Source: Tolumonas auensis DSM 9187 (GTDB lineage: Bacteria; Pseudomonadota; Gammaproteobacteria; Enterobacterales; Aeromonadaceae). Taken from it: a stretch of 64,000 nucleotides of DNA. Shown here piece after piece: positions 46,689 to 55,544 of this stretch (position 1 is the first letter of the stretch; each line of letters begins with the position of its first letter). A program made the position numbers and the translations under genes. The stretch is taken from the NCBI RefSeq assembly GCF_000023065.1, contig NC_012691.1, positions 1,780,501-1,844,500 on the forward strand, given 5' to 3'. The notes below the pieces were generated by a model. The model was not told the origin of the DNA, did not search any database, and was given only the letters and a program-made list of their open reading frames with translations.

Positions 46689-47303
46689 ATGGCGGTCAGC
46701 TTATTCGCTGCATTCTGGGCGGTTTCAATCCTGTTTGTGATCACGCCAGGCATGGATTGGGCCTACGCGATCTCGGCCGGTATGCACGGCCGTGTGGTGA
46801 TACCTGCGGTATCCGGATTGTTGCTGGGACACTTTATCGCGATATTAATTGTAGCTGCCGGTATCGGTGCTCTTGTTGCAGGGAATCCCATCGCCCTTAC
46901 GGTGTTGACCGTCATTGGTGCCGCTTATTTGTTGTGGCTTGGTATCAATATGTTCATTCATCCATCTGTACCAAACGCCGGAGAAATTCAGGAAACCAGC
47001 TCATGGCGTCGCTGGACTATAAAGGGGGCTTGCGTGAGTGGTCTGAACCCCAAAGTATTCCTGTTGTTTCTTGCGTTGTTGCCTCAGTTCACCGATCCGA
47101 CGGGTTCATGGTCGATCCCTGTTCAGATCATTTCACTCGGCCTGATTCATTTATTCAGCTGTGGTGTGGTTTATTTTCTGGTGGGTTTCAGCTCGCAAAC
47201 GATATTACGCACCCGCCCAAGAGCCGCCCAGATCGTCAGTCAGATATCCGGTATCGCGATGGTGGTAATCGCCCTGCTTTTATTTGCAGAGCAGATGCTG
47301 TAA
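46689..47303 (+). CDS. LysE/RhtB family amino-acid exporter
   Basis: A 204-residue membrane protein with about six membrane segments. The family motif near the start, ITPGMDWAYAISAGM, replaces the usual TPGP-D-F. LNPKVFLLFLALLPQF follows near residues 125-140. ATG at 46689 is chosen, with AGAGGT upstream. It likely exports an amino acid under the divergent Lrp-type regulator. Confidence 0.9.
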   Translation: MAVSLFAAFWAVSILFVITPGMDWAYAISAGMHGRVVIPAVSGLLLGHFIAILIVAAGIGALVAGNPIALTVLTVIGAAYLLWLGINMFIHPSVPNAGEIQETSSWRRWTIKGACVSGLNPKVFLLFLALLPQFTDPTGSWSIPVQIISLGLIHLFSCGVVYFLVGFSSQTILRTRPRAAQIVSQISGIAMVVIALLLFAEQML

Positions 47304-47317
47304 GAGACTATTTTGTT

Positions 47318-48007
47318 TTACCCTATGGTTTTCCGACTACAAATACGACTCAGTGAGGTGATAAAAATAAGCAATAAAGCCCCACTGGTATACAACCATA
47401 GCGATGAACTAAAGGTAAACCCCTTTAATACCCAGAGTAATGGCATAAATAGCAATAAATACCCAACTGTAGCCACATGTTCAGCAATGGTATTTACTAT
47501 GGATTTAATTATATAGGCTGTAAATATTAAGCCGACAACAACAAGTGTGAACTCAAACCAGAAATATGGCCATTTCGGAAACGATTCCAGAATGGCCGTT
47601 ATATTAAAAGTGGCTTTGTTCATATATAAAGAAAATATTACCGCACTTAATGAAAGAAAACAGATTATCCAACTGCGACCCGAATTGGTCTCCCTTTCCT
47701 CGGCGAGTTCATCTTCCAGTTCAGATTCTTCGCTGTCGTTCTCTTCCTCCTGATAGTCGCGTGCCTCAACCGGAACACCACAGATCAGGTCTAACTGTTC
47801 CAGAAATGATTTCGAGTAGTTACTCTCATCAAAGCTACCCGAGATCATGCCTCTTAGTACTGAATTCAAATAGTCACGTTCTTCATCATCAGCGGTCCAT
47901 AAAACATTCAATACCACAGACATGTCTAAGTCATCGTAATCGGTATCAGTCACCTGATTAATGACACGAATTAACTCTTGTTTTCTATGTAACCAAATAT
48001 CAGCCAT
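47318..48007 (-). CDS. Membrane protein of unknown function
   Basis: A 229-residue protein I do not recognise. Residues 1-80 are soluble, 80-108 are very acidic (EEENDSEESELEDELAEE), and about 112-225 hold three or four membrane segments. The C-terminus is basic (RICSRKTIG), suggesting a cytoplasmic tail. It is convergent with the exporter gene (15-base gap) and has its own promoter region. The acidic stretch and AT-rich codons fit a transferred orphan gene. Confidence 0.7.
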   Translation of the reverse strand: MADIWLHRKQELIRVINQVTDTDYDDLDMSVVLNVLWTADDEERDYLNSVLRGMISGSFDESNYSKSFLEQLDLICGVPVEARDYQEEENDSEESELEDELAEERETNSGRSWIICFLSLSAVIFSLYMNKATFNITAILESFPKWPYFWFEFTLVVVGLIFTAYIIKSIVNTIAEHVATVGYLLLFMPLLWVLKGFTFSSSLWLYTSGALLLIFITSLSRICSRKTIG

Positions 48008-48078
48008 GACTATCCATTCGTTCTGCGTCTAATCAGGCGATTTTACCCTATTTGAGATTTATGTGCGTTTTCCTTCAA

Positions 48079-48903
48079 TTAAGAAAAAATAACCTGCACG
48101 TCTTTCGGTTCTGCATGATACGGCGCGGACGTCACCAGTAAACCCGCACCTGCGGCAACATAGTCCGCTGCATTTTTTGCATTAACGCCCCCTGCTGCTG
48201 CAAGAATCACAGGCAGCTGATTTTCCCGGCAGAATGCAGCGCAGGCGCGTACATCTTCCAGCGAGAATTTATCCATTTGCAAGACTTCTGCACCTGCTTT
48301 GGCCCACAGTCTGGCATCGTCCAGATCATGCACTTCGACAACACGACGATGTTCCGGTGCCTGGGTTTTCAATCGCTGCAAAATAGCGGCTGGTGTCTCT
48401 GCCAAAAATTGCCGGTGTTCCGCAAACAGCAAAATGCTTTCTGATAAGCCCAGCCGATGAATGACACCGCCACCCGCTTTCACCGCTTTGACCGATAGCG
48501 CTTTCGTACCCGGAGTCTGTTTTCGGGTACAGGCAACCGGAACAGAACCAGCGGCGTCAACCAGAGCACGAGTTGCACTGGCAACCCCACTCGCCCATTC
48601 CACCAGTATCTGTGTCACTTTCCAGACTGCAAATAACGCATCGGTATGGCCTGTCGCTTTCAGCAACACAGAACCTTTCGTTACCGAATGACCCGATGAA
48701 ACCAGCAGTTCGCTCGTTGCACCACACAATTCAAACAGCCGGGCCGCTTCTTCGACACAACAGACCGTCATGTCCTGCCGGGCGGCAAAAGTGATCTGAA
48801 CCGGTTTATCTGCTGTAAGCAGCAGTTCGGTAGTCAAGTCTCCAAATGGCACATCGTCGTGTAATAACTTCAACAATTGCTCATCGGTAAGCACACAGCG
48901 CAT
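48079..48903 (-). CDS. modD: ModD, quinolinate/nicotinate phosphoribosyltransferase paralogue
   Basis: A 274-residue protein of the NadC fold. Family motifs: VPFGDLTTELL at the start, CTRKQTPGTKALSVKAV and AGGGVIHRLGL in the middle, AAGGVNAKNAADYVAAGA near the end. The phosphoribosyl-binding and substrate Arg/Lys/His residues of NadC are kept (RKQTPG, HR). ModD is known mainly as a neighbour of molybdate transporters; none is visible here. The ATG at 48903 has AGGA seven bases upstream. Confidence 0.88.
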   Translation of the reverse strand: MRCVLTDEQLLKLLHDDVPFGDLTTELLLTADKPVQITFAARQDMTVCCVEEAARLFELCGATSELLVSSGHSVTKGSVLLKATGHTDALFAVWKVTQILVEWASGVASATRALVDAAGSVPVACTRKQTPGTKALSVKAVKAGGGVIHRLGLSESILLFAEHRQFLAETPAAILQRLKTQAPEHRRVVEVHDLDDARLWAKAGAEVLQMDKFSLEDVRACAAFCRENQLPVILAAAGGVNAKNAADYVAAGAGLLVTSAPYHAEPKDVQVIFS

Positions 48904-48964
48904 CACAAAATCCTTTTGATAATGAAGACCACCCTGAAAGTAATATCAAGAAAGGTGCCAACAT

Positions 48965-49825
48965 CTATGAACAGAGTAAACGATTCACAGTTCCTATATG
49001 CATACCGGCGTATAGCTGCGACACGGCACTATCCCGCAGATTTTCATGCATCGTCACAATGACATCATCACCAGTGCAATGTCCGGCATAGATGAAATCA
49101 GGCTTGAGTTTTTTTAAATAAATAAGGGTCTGTTCAATCCGTTCAGGAGATACATGGAGCAGATGGAGTCCGCCAATGATGCCCGCAACACGAGACTCCC
49201 CGGCAAGATGACGGATATATTCGATCGTATTCACGACACCGGCATGACAACAGCCCAGAATAATCACCAGACCCTGCGGTGTATTAATCCATAAGGCCTG
49301 ATCATCCGGGATGGCGTCATTAAACTGGCCTGCTTCATCAATATAAAATGGCCCGCCTGTGTCTTCAAATAAACTGGTTCGCGGGATTTTGCCGGTAACA
49401 CCTACGTTGTTGCTCAGCATAGAAGATACTGACTGACAGCGTAGCCGTATCGGAGATAATTGCTGTAACGCGGCCTGAACACTGAATGGCATGCTGATAC
49501 GTCTTACAGGCAGATCGGGATGACGGCTGTATCGTTCAGATAAGACAAAGGGATGTGCAATGAGCGGGCAGTGTTCATTCAAGTGCAGCACCTGGGCGAT
49601 CCCACCAGTATGATCAAAGTGACCATGGCTCAGTACCAGATAAGTGATATCAGCCAGATCAATACCCAGTCTAGTCGCATTGTGGATCAATGTTTCGCCG
49701 CTGCCGGTATCAAACAGAATATTGTTTTTATCCGCACGAAGCACAAATGCCAGACCATGTTCAGGGAGTAACCCCTCTGCTGCATGGTTATCGCAGATAA
49801 CAGTCAACTCAAACAGACAACTCAC
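48965..49825 (-). CDS. MBL-fold metallo-hydrolase
   Basis: A 286-residue metallo-beta-lactamase-fold protein with the metal motif HGHFDH (LVLSHGHFDHTGG), a downstream ILGCCHAG and GGLHLL His ligand. The layout resembles the archaeal dihydropterin/ribofuranosylaminobenzene synthase-like group; the substrate is unknown. The start is a GTG inside the end of the thioesterase gene (17-base overlap), with GGGAG upstream. Confidence 0.85.
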   Translation of the reverse strand: MSCLFELTVICDNHAAEGLLPEHGLAFVLRADKNNILFDTGSGETLIHNATRLGIDLADITYLVLSHGHFDHTGGIAQVLHLNEHCPLIAHPFVLSERYSRHPDLPVRRISMPFSVQAALQQLSPIRLRCQSVSSMLSNNVGVTGKIPRTSLFEDTGGPFYIDEAGQFNDAIPDDQALWINTPQGLVIILGCCHAGVVNTIEYIRHLAGESRVAGIIGGLHLLHVSPERIEQTLIYLKKLKPDFIYAGHCTGDDVIVTMHENLRDSAVSQLYAGMHIGTVNRLLCS

Positions 49826-50252
49826 GATGGATCACTCCCCCTTTAGGTTGAATGAACTTACCTGTCGCTTTCACACAAACTTGCTTTGCCACTGACAGGG
49901 TGGCTTCCAGTAAATAAATACCGCGTCGCTGACTAATTAAACGACCCATGATCTGCACCGAATCACCAACTAAAACCGGCGTATGAAAACGCACATTCAG
50001 TTCCGCAGTCAGCGCTTCAATCCCTTTTGATAACAGGCAATGCGTCATCGCGGCGTCCAGCAACGTACTGGCAATGCCGCCGTGTAATAAGTTGGTATAT
50101 CCCTGATGCTTTTTATTTACCCGATAATCAGCAGCAACTTCATTTTCTGCCACATGGATAAACCTGAGTTGCAGTGAATGTGGATTTTGATCGCCATCGC
50201 TACATACAACACAATTTGCATGGCTTTGCAGACATGCCTGATAAGTTTTCAT
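49809..50252 (-). CDS. PaaI-type hotdog thioesterase
   Basis: A 147-residue hotdog-fold protein with the motif NLLHGGIASTLLDAAMTH around residues 53-70, where the HGG-x-x-x-x-x-x-D/E pattern of acyl-CoA thioesterases sits. Two Cys near the N-terminus (ANCVVCSDG) recall the metal-like CxxC found in some members. AGGA precedes the start. It overlaps the MBL gene and is the downstream neighbour of the NifX-like gene. Confidence 0.85.
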   Translation of the reverse strand: MKTYQACLQSHANCVVCSDGDQNPHSLQLRFIHVAENEVAADYRVNKKHQGYTNLLHGGIASTLLDAAMTHCLLSKGIEALTAELNVRFHTPVLVGDSVQIMGRLISQRRGIYLLEATLSVAKQVCVKATGKFIQPKGGVIHRELSV

Positions 50253-50268
50253 GTTGTTCCTGCTTTAG

Positions 50269-50294
50269 ATCAGGAAGGAATGAACCTTCCTGAT
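50269..50294. terminator. 10-bp hairpin between NifX-like and thioesterase genes
   Basis: ATCAGGAAGG and CCTTCCTGAT form a perfect 10-bp stem with a 6-base loop, just ahead of the thioesterase gene and 60 bases after the NifX-like stop. There is no T-run on either side, so it may be a weak terminator, an RNA processing site or an operator. Confidence 0.45.
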
Positions 50295-50354
50295 CACAGA
50301 TAAATTATTCGGCTGAAACTTTCTCAACAGCTAACGTAATTGATCTTATGGGGA

Positions 50355-50894
50355 TTAATGGCAGCAGCGGCCCCGACCTTGTCCATGATGGGCCATTTGT
50401 CCCTCGTGACGGTTCTGGCAGCAACGACCTTCGCCGTGATGATGTTCCTGATCAGATGTTTTGTTTTCACCACAACATTGATCATGATGCTCATGTTCGT
50501 CATGGTTACAGCCACAACCGCCATTGGCTTGTTTGGCTTCATGGTTCAGTGACTGACGCCCTTGTGAGGCATTGGTCAGTTGCGTCAACTTATTCGCCTG
50601 TTCACTCACTAATTCTTTAGCATCCTGACGGCCACAGCTGGTCTGATATACAGCAAACTGACTATCCAGTAATTTGCCAAGAATACGTTCCCCAATATTG
50701 CGAACAATCACTCGCTGCACATTCTCCGCTTGTAGCAGCGTCAATAATTCGCTTTTACCAGAACAATTTGCATTCAATGCCGGGTTAGCTTTACGAGATA
50801 TCACATCACCGTTTTCATTGATAAAGACAAAGCTATCAGCTTTAGTGAAATGACTGGCAACACGATCTTCTTTCATTGGAATGGCAGTAATCAT
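50355..50894 (-). CDS. NifX/NifB-type Fe-Mo cluster-binding domain protein with Cys/His-rich tail
   Basis: A 179-residue protein. Residues 1-100 match the dinitrogenase iron-molybdenum cofactor-binding fold (ITAIPMKEDRVASHFTKADSF and VIVRNIGERILGKLL). From about residue 123 the tail is packed with Cys and His (GGCGCNHDEHEHHDQCC, EHHHGEGRCC), a metal-binding extension. The ATG at 50894 is chosen because AGGAG precedes it; the open frame upstream is not family-like. It is next to a DUF134 regulator, a pairing common for this family, with palindromes in front. Confidence 0.85.
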   Translation of the reverse strand: MITAIPMKEDRVASHFTKADSFVFINENGDVISRKANPALNANCSGKSELLTLLQAENVQRVIVRNIGERILGKLLDSQFAVYQTSCGRQDAKELVSEQANKLTQLTNASQGRQSLNHEAKQANGGCGCNHDEHEHHDQCCGENKTSDQEHHHGEGRCCQNRHEGQMAHHGQGRGRCCH

Positions 50895-51061
50895 CGGACA
50901 TGACTCCTTTATTAATACGACTGAGTGGTCTTTCCCGAACCTGGCAAATTCCTGCAATTTTCCGTGGCGAGTTCTGACCTGATGTAGCCAATTACTGCTA
51001 TTCCCTGACGCGACATTGCCTTTCAAACCATTCACATCCAAAAATCTGGAGCAGCAATAAC

Positions 51062-51102
51062 TGGCATATGCCAAATATAGTGTCATTAATTGGCATATGC
51101 AA
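51062..51102. promoter_or_regulatory. Two GCATATGC operators ahead of the NifX-like gene
   Basis: TGGCATATGCCA (51062-51073) and TTGGCATATGCAA (51090-51102) share the palindromic core GCATATGC; the cores are 29 bases apart. A third core lies ahead of the DUF134 gene. They are the natural candidates for DUF134-protein binding sites. Confidence 0.65.
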
Positions 51103-51130
51103 CATATGAATTTGAGAAATACCAGGATCT

Positions 51131-51412
51131 CTAATCTGAATGATGCATCATCAATGCTTTGCCATGCGCTAAACAATCGACCACTTTGCATCGCGCGGCT
51201 TTAACAAGATTAGCCAATGTCTGGCGGGACACGCCCATCACAACAGCAGCGTCCTGTTGCAGCATTCCTTGCAAATCAACTAAGCGTAAAGCTTCAAATT
51301 CATCCGGAGCCAATTCAACCCGTTCCAATTCAGTCATTGGAATACCATTCGGTTTAAAACAGCTATCTGCTGGTTTACCACAAATATTACGCGGGATTTT
51401 AGGTCGTCCCAT
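51131..51412 (-). CDS. DUF134 / UPF0251 family DNA-binding protein
   Basis: A 93-residue protein starting MGRPKIPRNICG. The ATG at 51412 has AAGGAG five bases upstream. The N-terminal GRP-K-x-R-x-I segment and the helix-turn-helix (DLQGMLQQDAAVVMGVSRQTLANLV) are family hallmarks. Members usually sit beside NifX-like genes and are presumed metal- or redox-responsive regulators. Cys14 and Cys22 in the N-terminal part could bind metal. Confidence 0.88.
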   Translation of the reverse strand: MGRPKIPRNICGKPADSCFKPNGIPMTELERVELAPDEFEALRLVDLQGMLQQDAAVVMGVSRQTLANLVKAARCKVVDCLAHGKALMMHHSD

Positions 51413-51427
51413 AAGCACTCCTTTATA

Positions 51428-51435
51428 GCATATGC
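51428..51435. promoter_or_regulatory. Third GCATATGC site, ahead of the DUF134 gene
   Basis: The same palindromic core as at 51064-51071 and 51093-51100, placed 16 bases upstream of the DUF134 start codon. This position suits autoregulation. Confidence 0.6.
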
Positions 51436-51526
51436 AATAAATTTACCCTATTGAACAAGAAACGATGACGCAAAACAAGCGCAGATGAAGCGCTGGTTCA
51501 TTCCATTGATCCAGCCTTTAAAAGCA

Positions 51527-51546
51527 GAGCCCCTTTTACAGGGCTC
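51527..51546 (-). terminator. Probable terminator of the cobalamin operon
   Basis: GAGCCC and GGGCTC form a 6-bp stem with an 8-base loop; on the minus strand TGCTTTT follows. It lies 46 bases behind the cobT stop. Confidence 0.55.
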
Positions 51547-51592
51547 ATTTGTAGATATGAAAATGCTATGGATATGACTGAAGTGAATTAGA

Positions 51593-52648
51593 TCAGGATG
51601 GCACTGGCAAAGCTAAATTATCATCAGCCAGTTTTCCCATCCGGTTGTACATGGAGTGGGCCGCGTCAATAATTTGCATAGCGATGGCGGCACCACTGCC
51701 CTCACCTAAACGCATATCCAGCTGCAGGAACGGTTTTAGATCCATATGCGCCAAGGCAACACAAGAGCCTTTTTCTGCGGATAAATGAGAAGGCAGCAGA
51801 TAGTGCCAGACTTGGGGTGCAATACGACAGGCAACCAGTGCACAGGCGTAGGAGAGAAAACCATCCAGCACAATAGGCACTCCCGCTGCAGCGCCACCCA
51901 GCATCACACCGGTCATACCAACCAGATCAAAGCCGCCCACTTTAGCCAGAACATCCAGACCATCATTGGGATCAGGCCGGTTACAGGCGATAGCTTGTTC
52001 AACCACGGCTATTTTATGATGTAAACGATCGCTGGGAAAATTGGCGCCGAGCCCGACAACCTGCTCTGGTTTCGTGCCGGTCAGTACACTGACCATCGCA
52101 GCAGCGGGCGTCGTATTCCCGATACCCAATTCCCCGACACCCAGTATGGCGACACCATTAGCAACCTGCGCCATGGCCAGATTTGCGCTGGCAAGCAGGA
52201 GCTGTTCCGCCTGTTCACGCGTCATCGCCGGTTCTTTGGCAATATTGCCGCATCCCCGCGCGACTTTCATATTCAGGACACCCGGCAGCGGATCGCAGTC
52301 GATACCCACATCAACGATATTCACTTCAACACCGGCGGCGTGAGCCAGAGCGCAAACCCCGGTTAATCCCCGGGTCATATTGAAGGCCTGAATCGCCGTG
52401 ACATTTTTCGGTGTGACCGCAATTCCTTCATCAAATACACCATGATCAGCTGCCATCACAATGATCTGTTTGCGCCCGGTTTTCAGCTCCGGAGTCCGGT
52501 AAATACCAGCCAATTGAGTGACGATATCTTCCAGACGCCCCAGGCTGCCGAGCGGTTTTAATAATCCGTCTGTCTGGTGTTTAGCCTGTTTCATTGCATC
52601 TTGATCGAGCGGCTTTATCTGATCAATCAATTGACCCAGAGTATGCAT
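51593..52648 (-). CDS. cobT: Nicotinate-nucleotide:dimethylbenzimidazole phosphoribosyltransferase CobT
   Basis: A 351-residue enzyme that makes alpha-ribazole phosphate from nicotinate mononucleotide and the lower-ligand base. The catalytic Glu316 is in RLGEGSGA near the C-terminus; KPLGSLGRLED and GELGIGNTTPAAA are family markers. The ATG at 52648 (MHTLGQLIDQ) is chosen for GAGGT six bases upstream. It is the last gene of the operon. Confidence 0.97.
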   Translation of the reverse strand: MHTLGQLIDQIKPLDQDAMKQAKHQTDGLLKPLGSLGRLEDIVTQLAGIYRTPELKTGRKQIIVMAADHGVFDEGIAVTPKNVTAIQAFNMTRGLTGVCALAHAAGVEVNIVDVGIDCDPLPGVLNMKVARGCGNIAKEPAMTREQAEQLLLASANLAMAQVANGVAILGVGELGIGNTTPAAAMVSVLTGTKPEQVVGLGANFPSDRLHHKIAVVEQAIACNRPDPNDGLDVLAKVGGFDLVGMTGVMLGGAAAGVPIVLDGFLSYACALVACRIAPQVWHYLLPSHLSAEKGSCVALAHMDLKPFLQLDMRLGEGSGAAIAMQIIDAAHSMYNRMGKLADDNLALPVPS

Positions 52649-52692
52649 ATTGCTACCTCGCTTTATTGGACGATTCATGCTCAATTCGCTGC

Positions 52693-53433
52693 CTACAGCA
52701 GCGTCAGGATAAAAAACAACTCAAACAGTTCATTGCCGCCACCCAGCGTATCGCCGGTCTGACCACCCAGACGATGATGAATAAAACGCTGATAACAATA
52801 TGAAAATAAAAGTGTTAACAGAAAAGCGATACTCGCCTGTCCCTGTCCGAGCAAGGTGACTAACACCAGCCCCAGCAATAAAGTCAGCATGGTTCGCTTG
52901 CCGGATACCTTGCCGATAAAGACATTCCCTAACCCGCTTTCACGGGCATACGGCTGGCGGTACATCAGCACGACCATCAGCGCACGACTGGCAACCGGCG
53001 CCGCCCATAACAGGAATGGTGCTAACGCCTGCGATACAGAAGCTAAGTGCGCAACAGCCAGCACACGGAACAGAATGATAAAGATAAGTGCCAGCCCGCC
53101 GTTCGTACCCAGCCGGCTGTCGCGCATGATTTCGAGCATGCGTTCCCGTTTGCGGGCCGAGAAAATGCCATCACAGGTGTCCGCCAAACCATCGAGGTGA
53201 AACGCACCGGTGATTAATGCTAATGCCAGCACATAACAGGCGGAGGCCAGATAGACATCTGACCAGAGCAAGGCTGCGGAATACACGGCTGTTGCCACGG
53301 CACCAACAACAAAACCAACCAGCGGAAACCAGATAATACCTTCAACGGAACGGTTAAAATCCAGGTCTTTGGTCCAGGATTCCGGCACCGGAATACGGGT
53401 CATAAATTGCAGCATCGCCAGAAAGAGTTTCAT
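52693..53433 (-). CDS. cobS: Cobalamin synthase CobS (adenosylcobinamide-GDP ribazoletransferase)
   Basis: A 246-residue inner-membrane enzyme that joins adenosylcobinamide-GDP to alpha-ribazole (phosphate). The conserved acidic motif is in FHLDGLADTCDG, near residues 72-83, and several membrane segments follow. Normal length. It lies 9 bases behind cobU. Confidence 0.96.
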   Translation of the reverse strand: MKLFLAMLQFMTRIPVPESWTKDLDFNRSVEGIIWFPLVGFVVGAVATAVYSAALLWSDVYLASACYVLALALITGAFHLDGLADTCDGIFSARKRERMLEIMRDSRLGTNGGLALIFIILFRVLAVAHLASVSQALAPFLLWAAPVASRALMVVLMYRQPYARESGLGNVFIGKVSGKRTMLTLLLGLVLVTLLGQGQASIAFLLTLLFSYCYQRFIHHRLGGQTGDTLGGGNELFELFFILTLL

Positions 53434-53442
53434 ATTGTCTGC

Positions 53443-53991
53443 CTACCCTTTCATTTTCAATTCAATGCCGGAAACGACGAGATAGACTTCGTCCGCGAAG
53501 GCGGCAAGACGCTGATTAACCCGGCCGGCAATATCCCGGAACCGGCGCACCAGCAGGTTTTCCGGCACAATGCCAAAACCGACTTCATTGGTTACGATAT
53601 AGACCGGACAAGGACACTGCTGACAGCCCTCAATCAGCTGTTCGATCTGCAGATTGATCTTGTTTTCCAGCGCGACAAAATCCATCTCTTCTGCCGGAAT
53701 ATCGCCTGTGTTTTCAAACATCAGATTCGTGATCATCGTGGTGATGCACTCCAGCATGATGGCATCGTGCTGTGCGCCCCGTTCACGGATCACATTGCCG
53801 AGGCGGCTGAATCCCTCATGGGTCTGCCATGCCGCCGGACGGGTTTGCTGATGGATGGCAATGCGTTGCGCCATTTCGTCATCGGTCACAATGGATGTGG
53901 CAATATAGAGCACGTTATCGCCCTGCTTTGCTGCAAATTGTTCCGCCAGTCGGCTTTTACCACTGCGGGCACCACCGGTGATCAGGATCAT
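53443..53991 (-). CDS. cobU: Adenosylcobinamide kinase/guanylyltransferase CobU
   Basis: A 182-residue bifunctional enzyme that phosphorylates adenosylcobinamide and adds GMP. P-loop GGARSGKS at residues 6-13, the guanylylated His is His47 ([10 protein letters not shown]), and [11 protein letters not shown] is a family stretch. It overlaps cbiP by 4 bases. Confidence 0.97.
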   Translation of the reverse strand: MILITGGARSGKSRLAEQFAAKQGDNVLYIATSIVTDDEMAQRIAIHQQTRPAAWQTHEGFSRLGNVIRERGAQHDAIMLECITTMITNLMFENTGDIPAEEMDFVALENKINLQIEQLIEGCQQCPCPVYIVTNEVGFGIVPENLLVRRFRDIAGRVNQRLAAFADEVYLVVSGIELKMKG

Positions 53992-55544
53992 ACTGCGCTC
54001 CTGTTTTGTTGCTGTTGTTGCATAATCTTATAAATCTCTTCTATATCAATATGTTGACGCATAGCATCTGCCAGAATATCAAATTGCTGCTCTTTATATA
54101 GCTGATAGCTGAATTGTGAAAGCGGTAAAGGCGCTATCCCTTTCCCTGCCCGTAACTGATTCAGCAATGTCCGGGTGAAATCAGCGTTATCAAAGAGTCC
54201 GTGAATGTAAGTGCCTGCCGCCGAGCCCTGTTCGTTAATGGCACCGTCTTCAAACTGAAGCGCTTTTTTATTGCGGGAGGTGATGACAGTGAAAGGTCGG
54301 GTATGCTGACCACGGGTCGTTTCACCCATATGAATTTCATAGCCGATCAGCGGTAGTGATTTGCCGGGCGCAAAAAGACCCGTCACGTTAGGATGGATCT
54401 GCCCTGTTACCTGTGTCGTGATCTTGTTACGGGCGAAGACGGTTTCACAATCCAGCAGACCCAGACCATCCATTTCATCAATGCCGGATTCAACGCCATC
54501 GATCAGCCGTTTCCCCATGATCTGAAAACCGCCGCAGATCCCGATCACTGGTTTACCCTGGTTATGCTGTGCAATGATGCAGGAAGCCAGTCCGCTTTCG
54601 TTGAGATAACAGAGATCACCCAGCGTGTTTTTACTGCCCGGAACAATAATGAGATCAGGAGCCCCTAACAACTCAGGTCGGGCGACATAACGCAGCCGGA
54701 CATCCGGTTGTGCTGCCAACGCATTGAAATCGGTAAAATTGGAAATATGCGGTAACTGAATAACCACGATATCAAGCGTGTTTTCTTCTTTATCGTTGGC
54801 TTTCGCCTGTTTGTATTTACCGGACTGCAGAACAACCCCGTCTTCATCTTCCAGATCGACCTGCAGATAAGGCATCACGCCCAGCACCGGCACGCCGGTC
54901 AGCTCTTCTATCTGGCGGACGCCCGGCATCAGCAGCGCAACATCACCCCGGAATTTATTGATGATGACGCCTTTAACCCGTGCCCGTTCTGATTCTGCCA
55001 GTAATGCCAGCGTACCGTAGATCGAGGCAAACACCCCGCCCCGATCAATATCGGCGACAAGGATCACCGGCGCATCAATCATCTCTGCCATGCCCATGTT
55101 GACGATATCGCGGTCACGCAGATTGATTTCCGCGGGGCTGCCGGCTCCTTCCAGTACCATGATGTCATGTTCACGGGCGAGGCTCTGATACACCTCATGG
55201 ATCTGATTTTGCAGCTGCGGCTTAAACTGGTGATAACTCACGGCATCCATATCACAGAGCACTTTACCCATCAGGATCACCTGTGATTTGCGATCACTGG
55301 TTGGTTTGAGTAATACCGGGTTCATGCGGACATCCGGCGCAATACCGGCGGCTTCTGCCTGAAAAATCTGCGCCCGCCCCATTTCATCACCATTCGCGGT
55401 AATGCCGGAATTCAGTGCCATATTCTGCGATTTAAACGGGGCGCAGCGATGTCCGTCCTGCGTGAAAATCCGGCATAAACCAGCCACTAATACACTTTTA
55501 CCGACATCTGAAGCCGTGCCCTGAATCATAATTGATTGACTCAT
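53988..55544 (-). CDS. cbiP: Cobyric acid synthase CbiP (CobQ)
   Basis: A 518-residue glutamine amidotransferase that amidates four side chains of adenosylcobyrinic diamide. N-terminal dethiobiotin-synthetase-like P-loop [10 protein letters not shown]-terminal GATase with the Cys in [10 protein letters not shown] and His in [10 protein letters not shown]. The Gln-rich end ([11 protein letters not shown]) is variable. It overlaps cbiO by 4 bases. Confidence 0.97.
   Translation of the reverse strand: MSQSIMIQGTASDVGKSVLVAGLCRIFTQDGHRCAPFKSQNMALNSGITANGDEMGRAQIFQAEAAGIAPDVRMNPVLLKPTSDRKSQVILMGKVLCDMDAVSYHQFKPQLQNQIHEVYQSLAREHDIMVLEGAGSPAEINLRDRDIVNMGMAEMIDAPVILVADIDRGGVFASIYGTLALLAESERARVKGVIINKFRGDVALLMPGVRQIEELTGVPVLGVMPYLQVDLEDEDGVVLQSGKYKQAKANDKEENTLDIVVIQLPHISNFTDFNALAAQPDVRLRYVARPELLGAPDLIIVPGSKNTLGDLCYLNESGLASCIIAQHNQGKPVIGICGGFQIMGKRLIDGVESGIDEMDGLGLLDCETVFARNKITTQVTGQIHPNVTGLFAPGKSLPLIGYEIHMGETTRGQHTRPFTVITSRNKKALQFEDGAINEQGSAAGTYIHGLFDNADFTRTLLNQLRAGKGIAPLPLSQFSYQLYKEQQFDILADAMRQHIDIEEIYKIMQQQQQNRSAV

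Noticed and set aside
46589-47356. Plus-strand open frame of 255 codons
   Set aside because: It overlaps the LysE-type exporter in another frame; its product is Cys/Arg-rich and has no family likeness, while the exporter frame is typical.
50895-51191. Extended N-terminus for the NifX-like protein
   Set aside because: The open frame continues upstream but is Cys/aromatic-rich and unlike the family, and the internal ATG at 50894 has a good AGGAG site.
51437-51592. Cobalamin riboswitch near cobT
   Set aside because: The region is downstream of the operon, not its leader; no B12-box or adenosylcobalamin-type conserved core is visible. The true leader would be right of the window.
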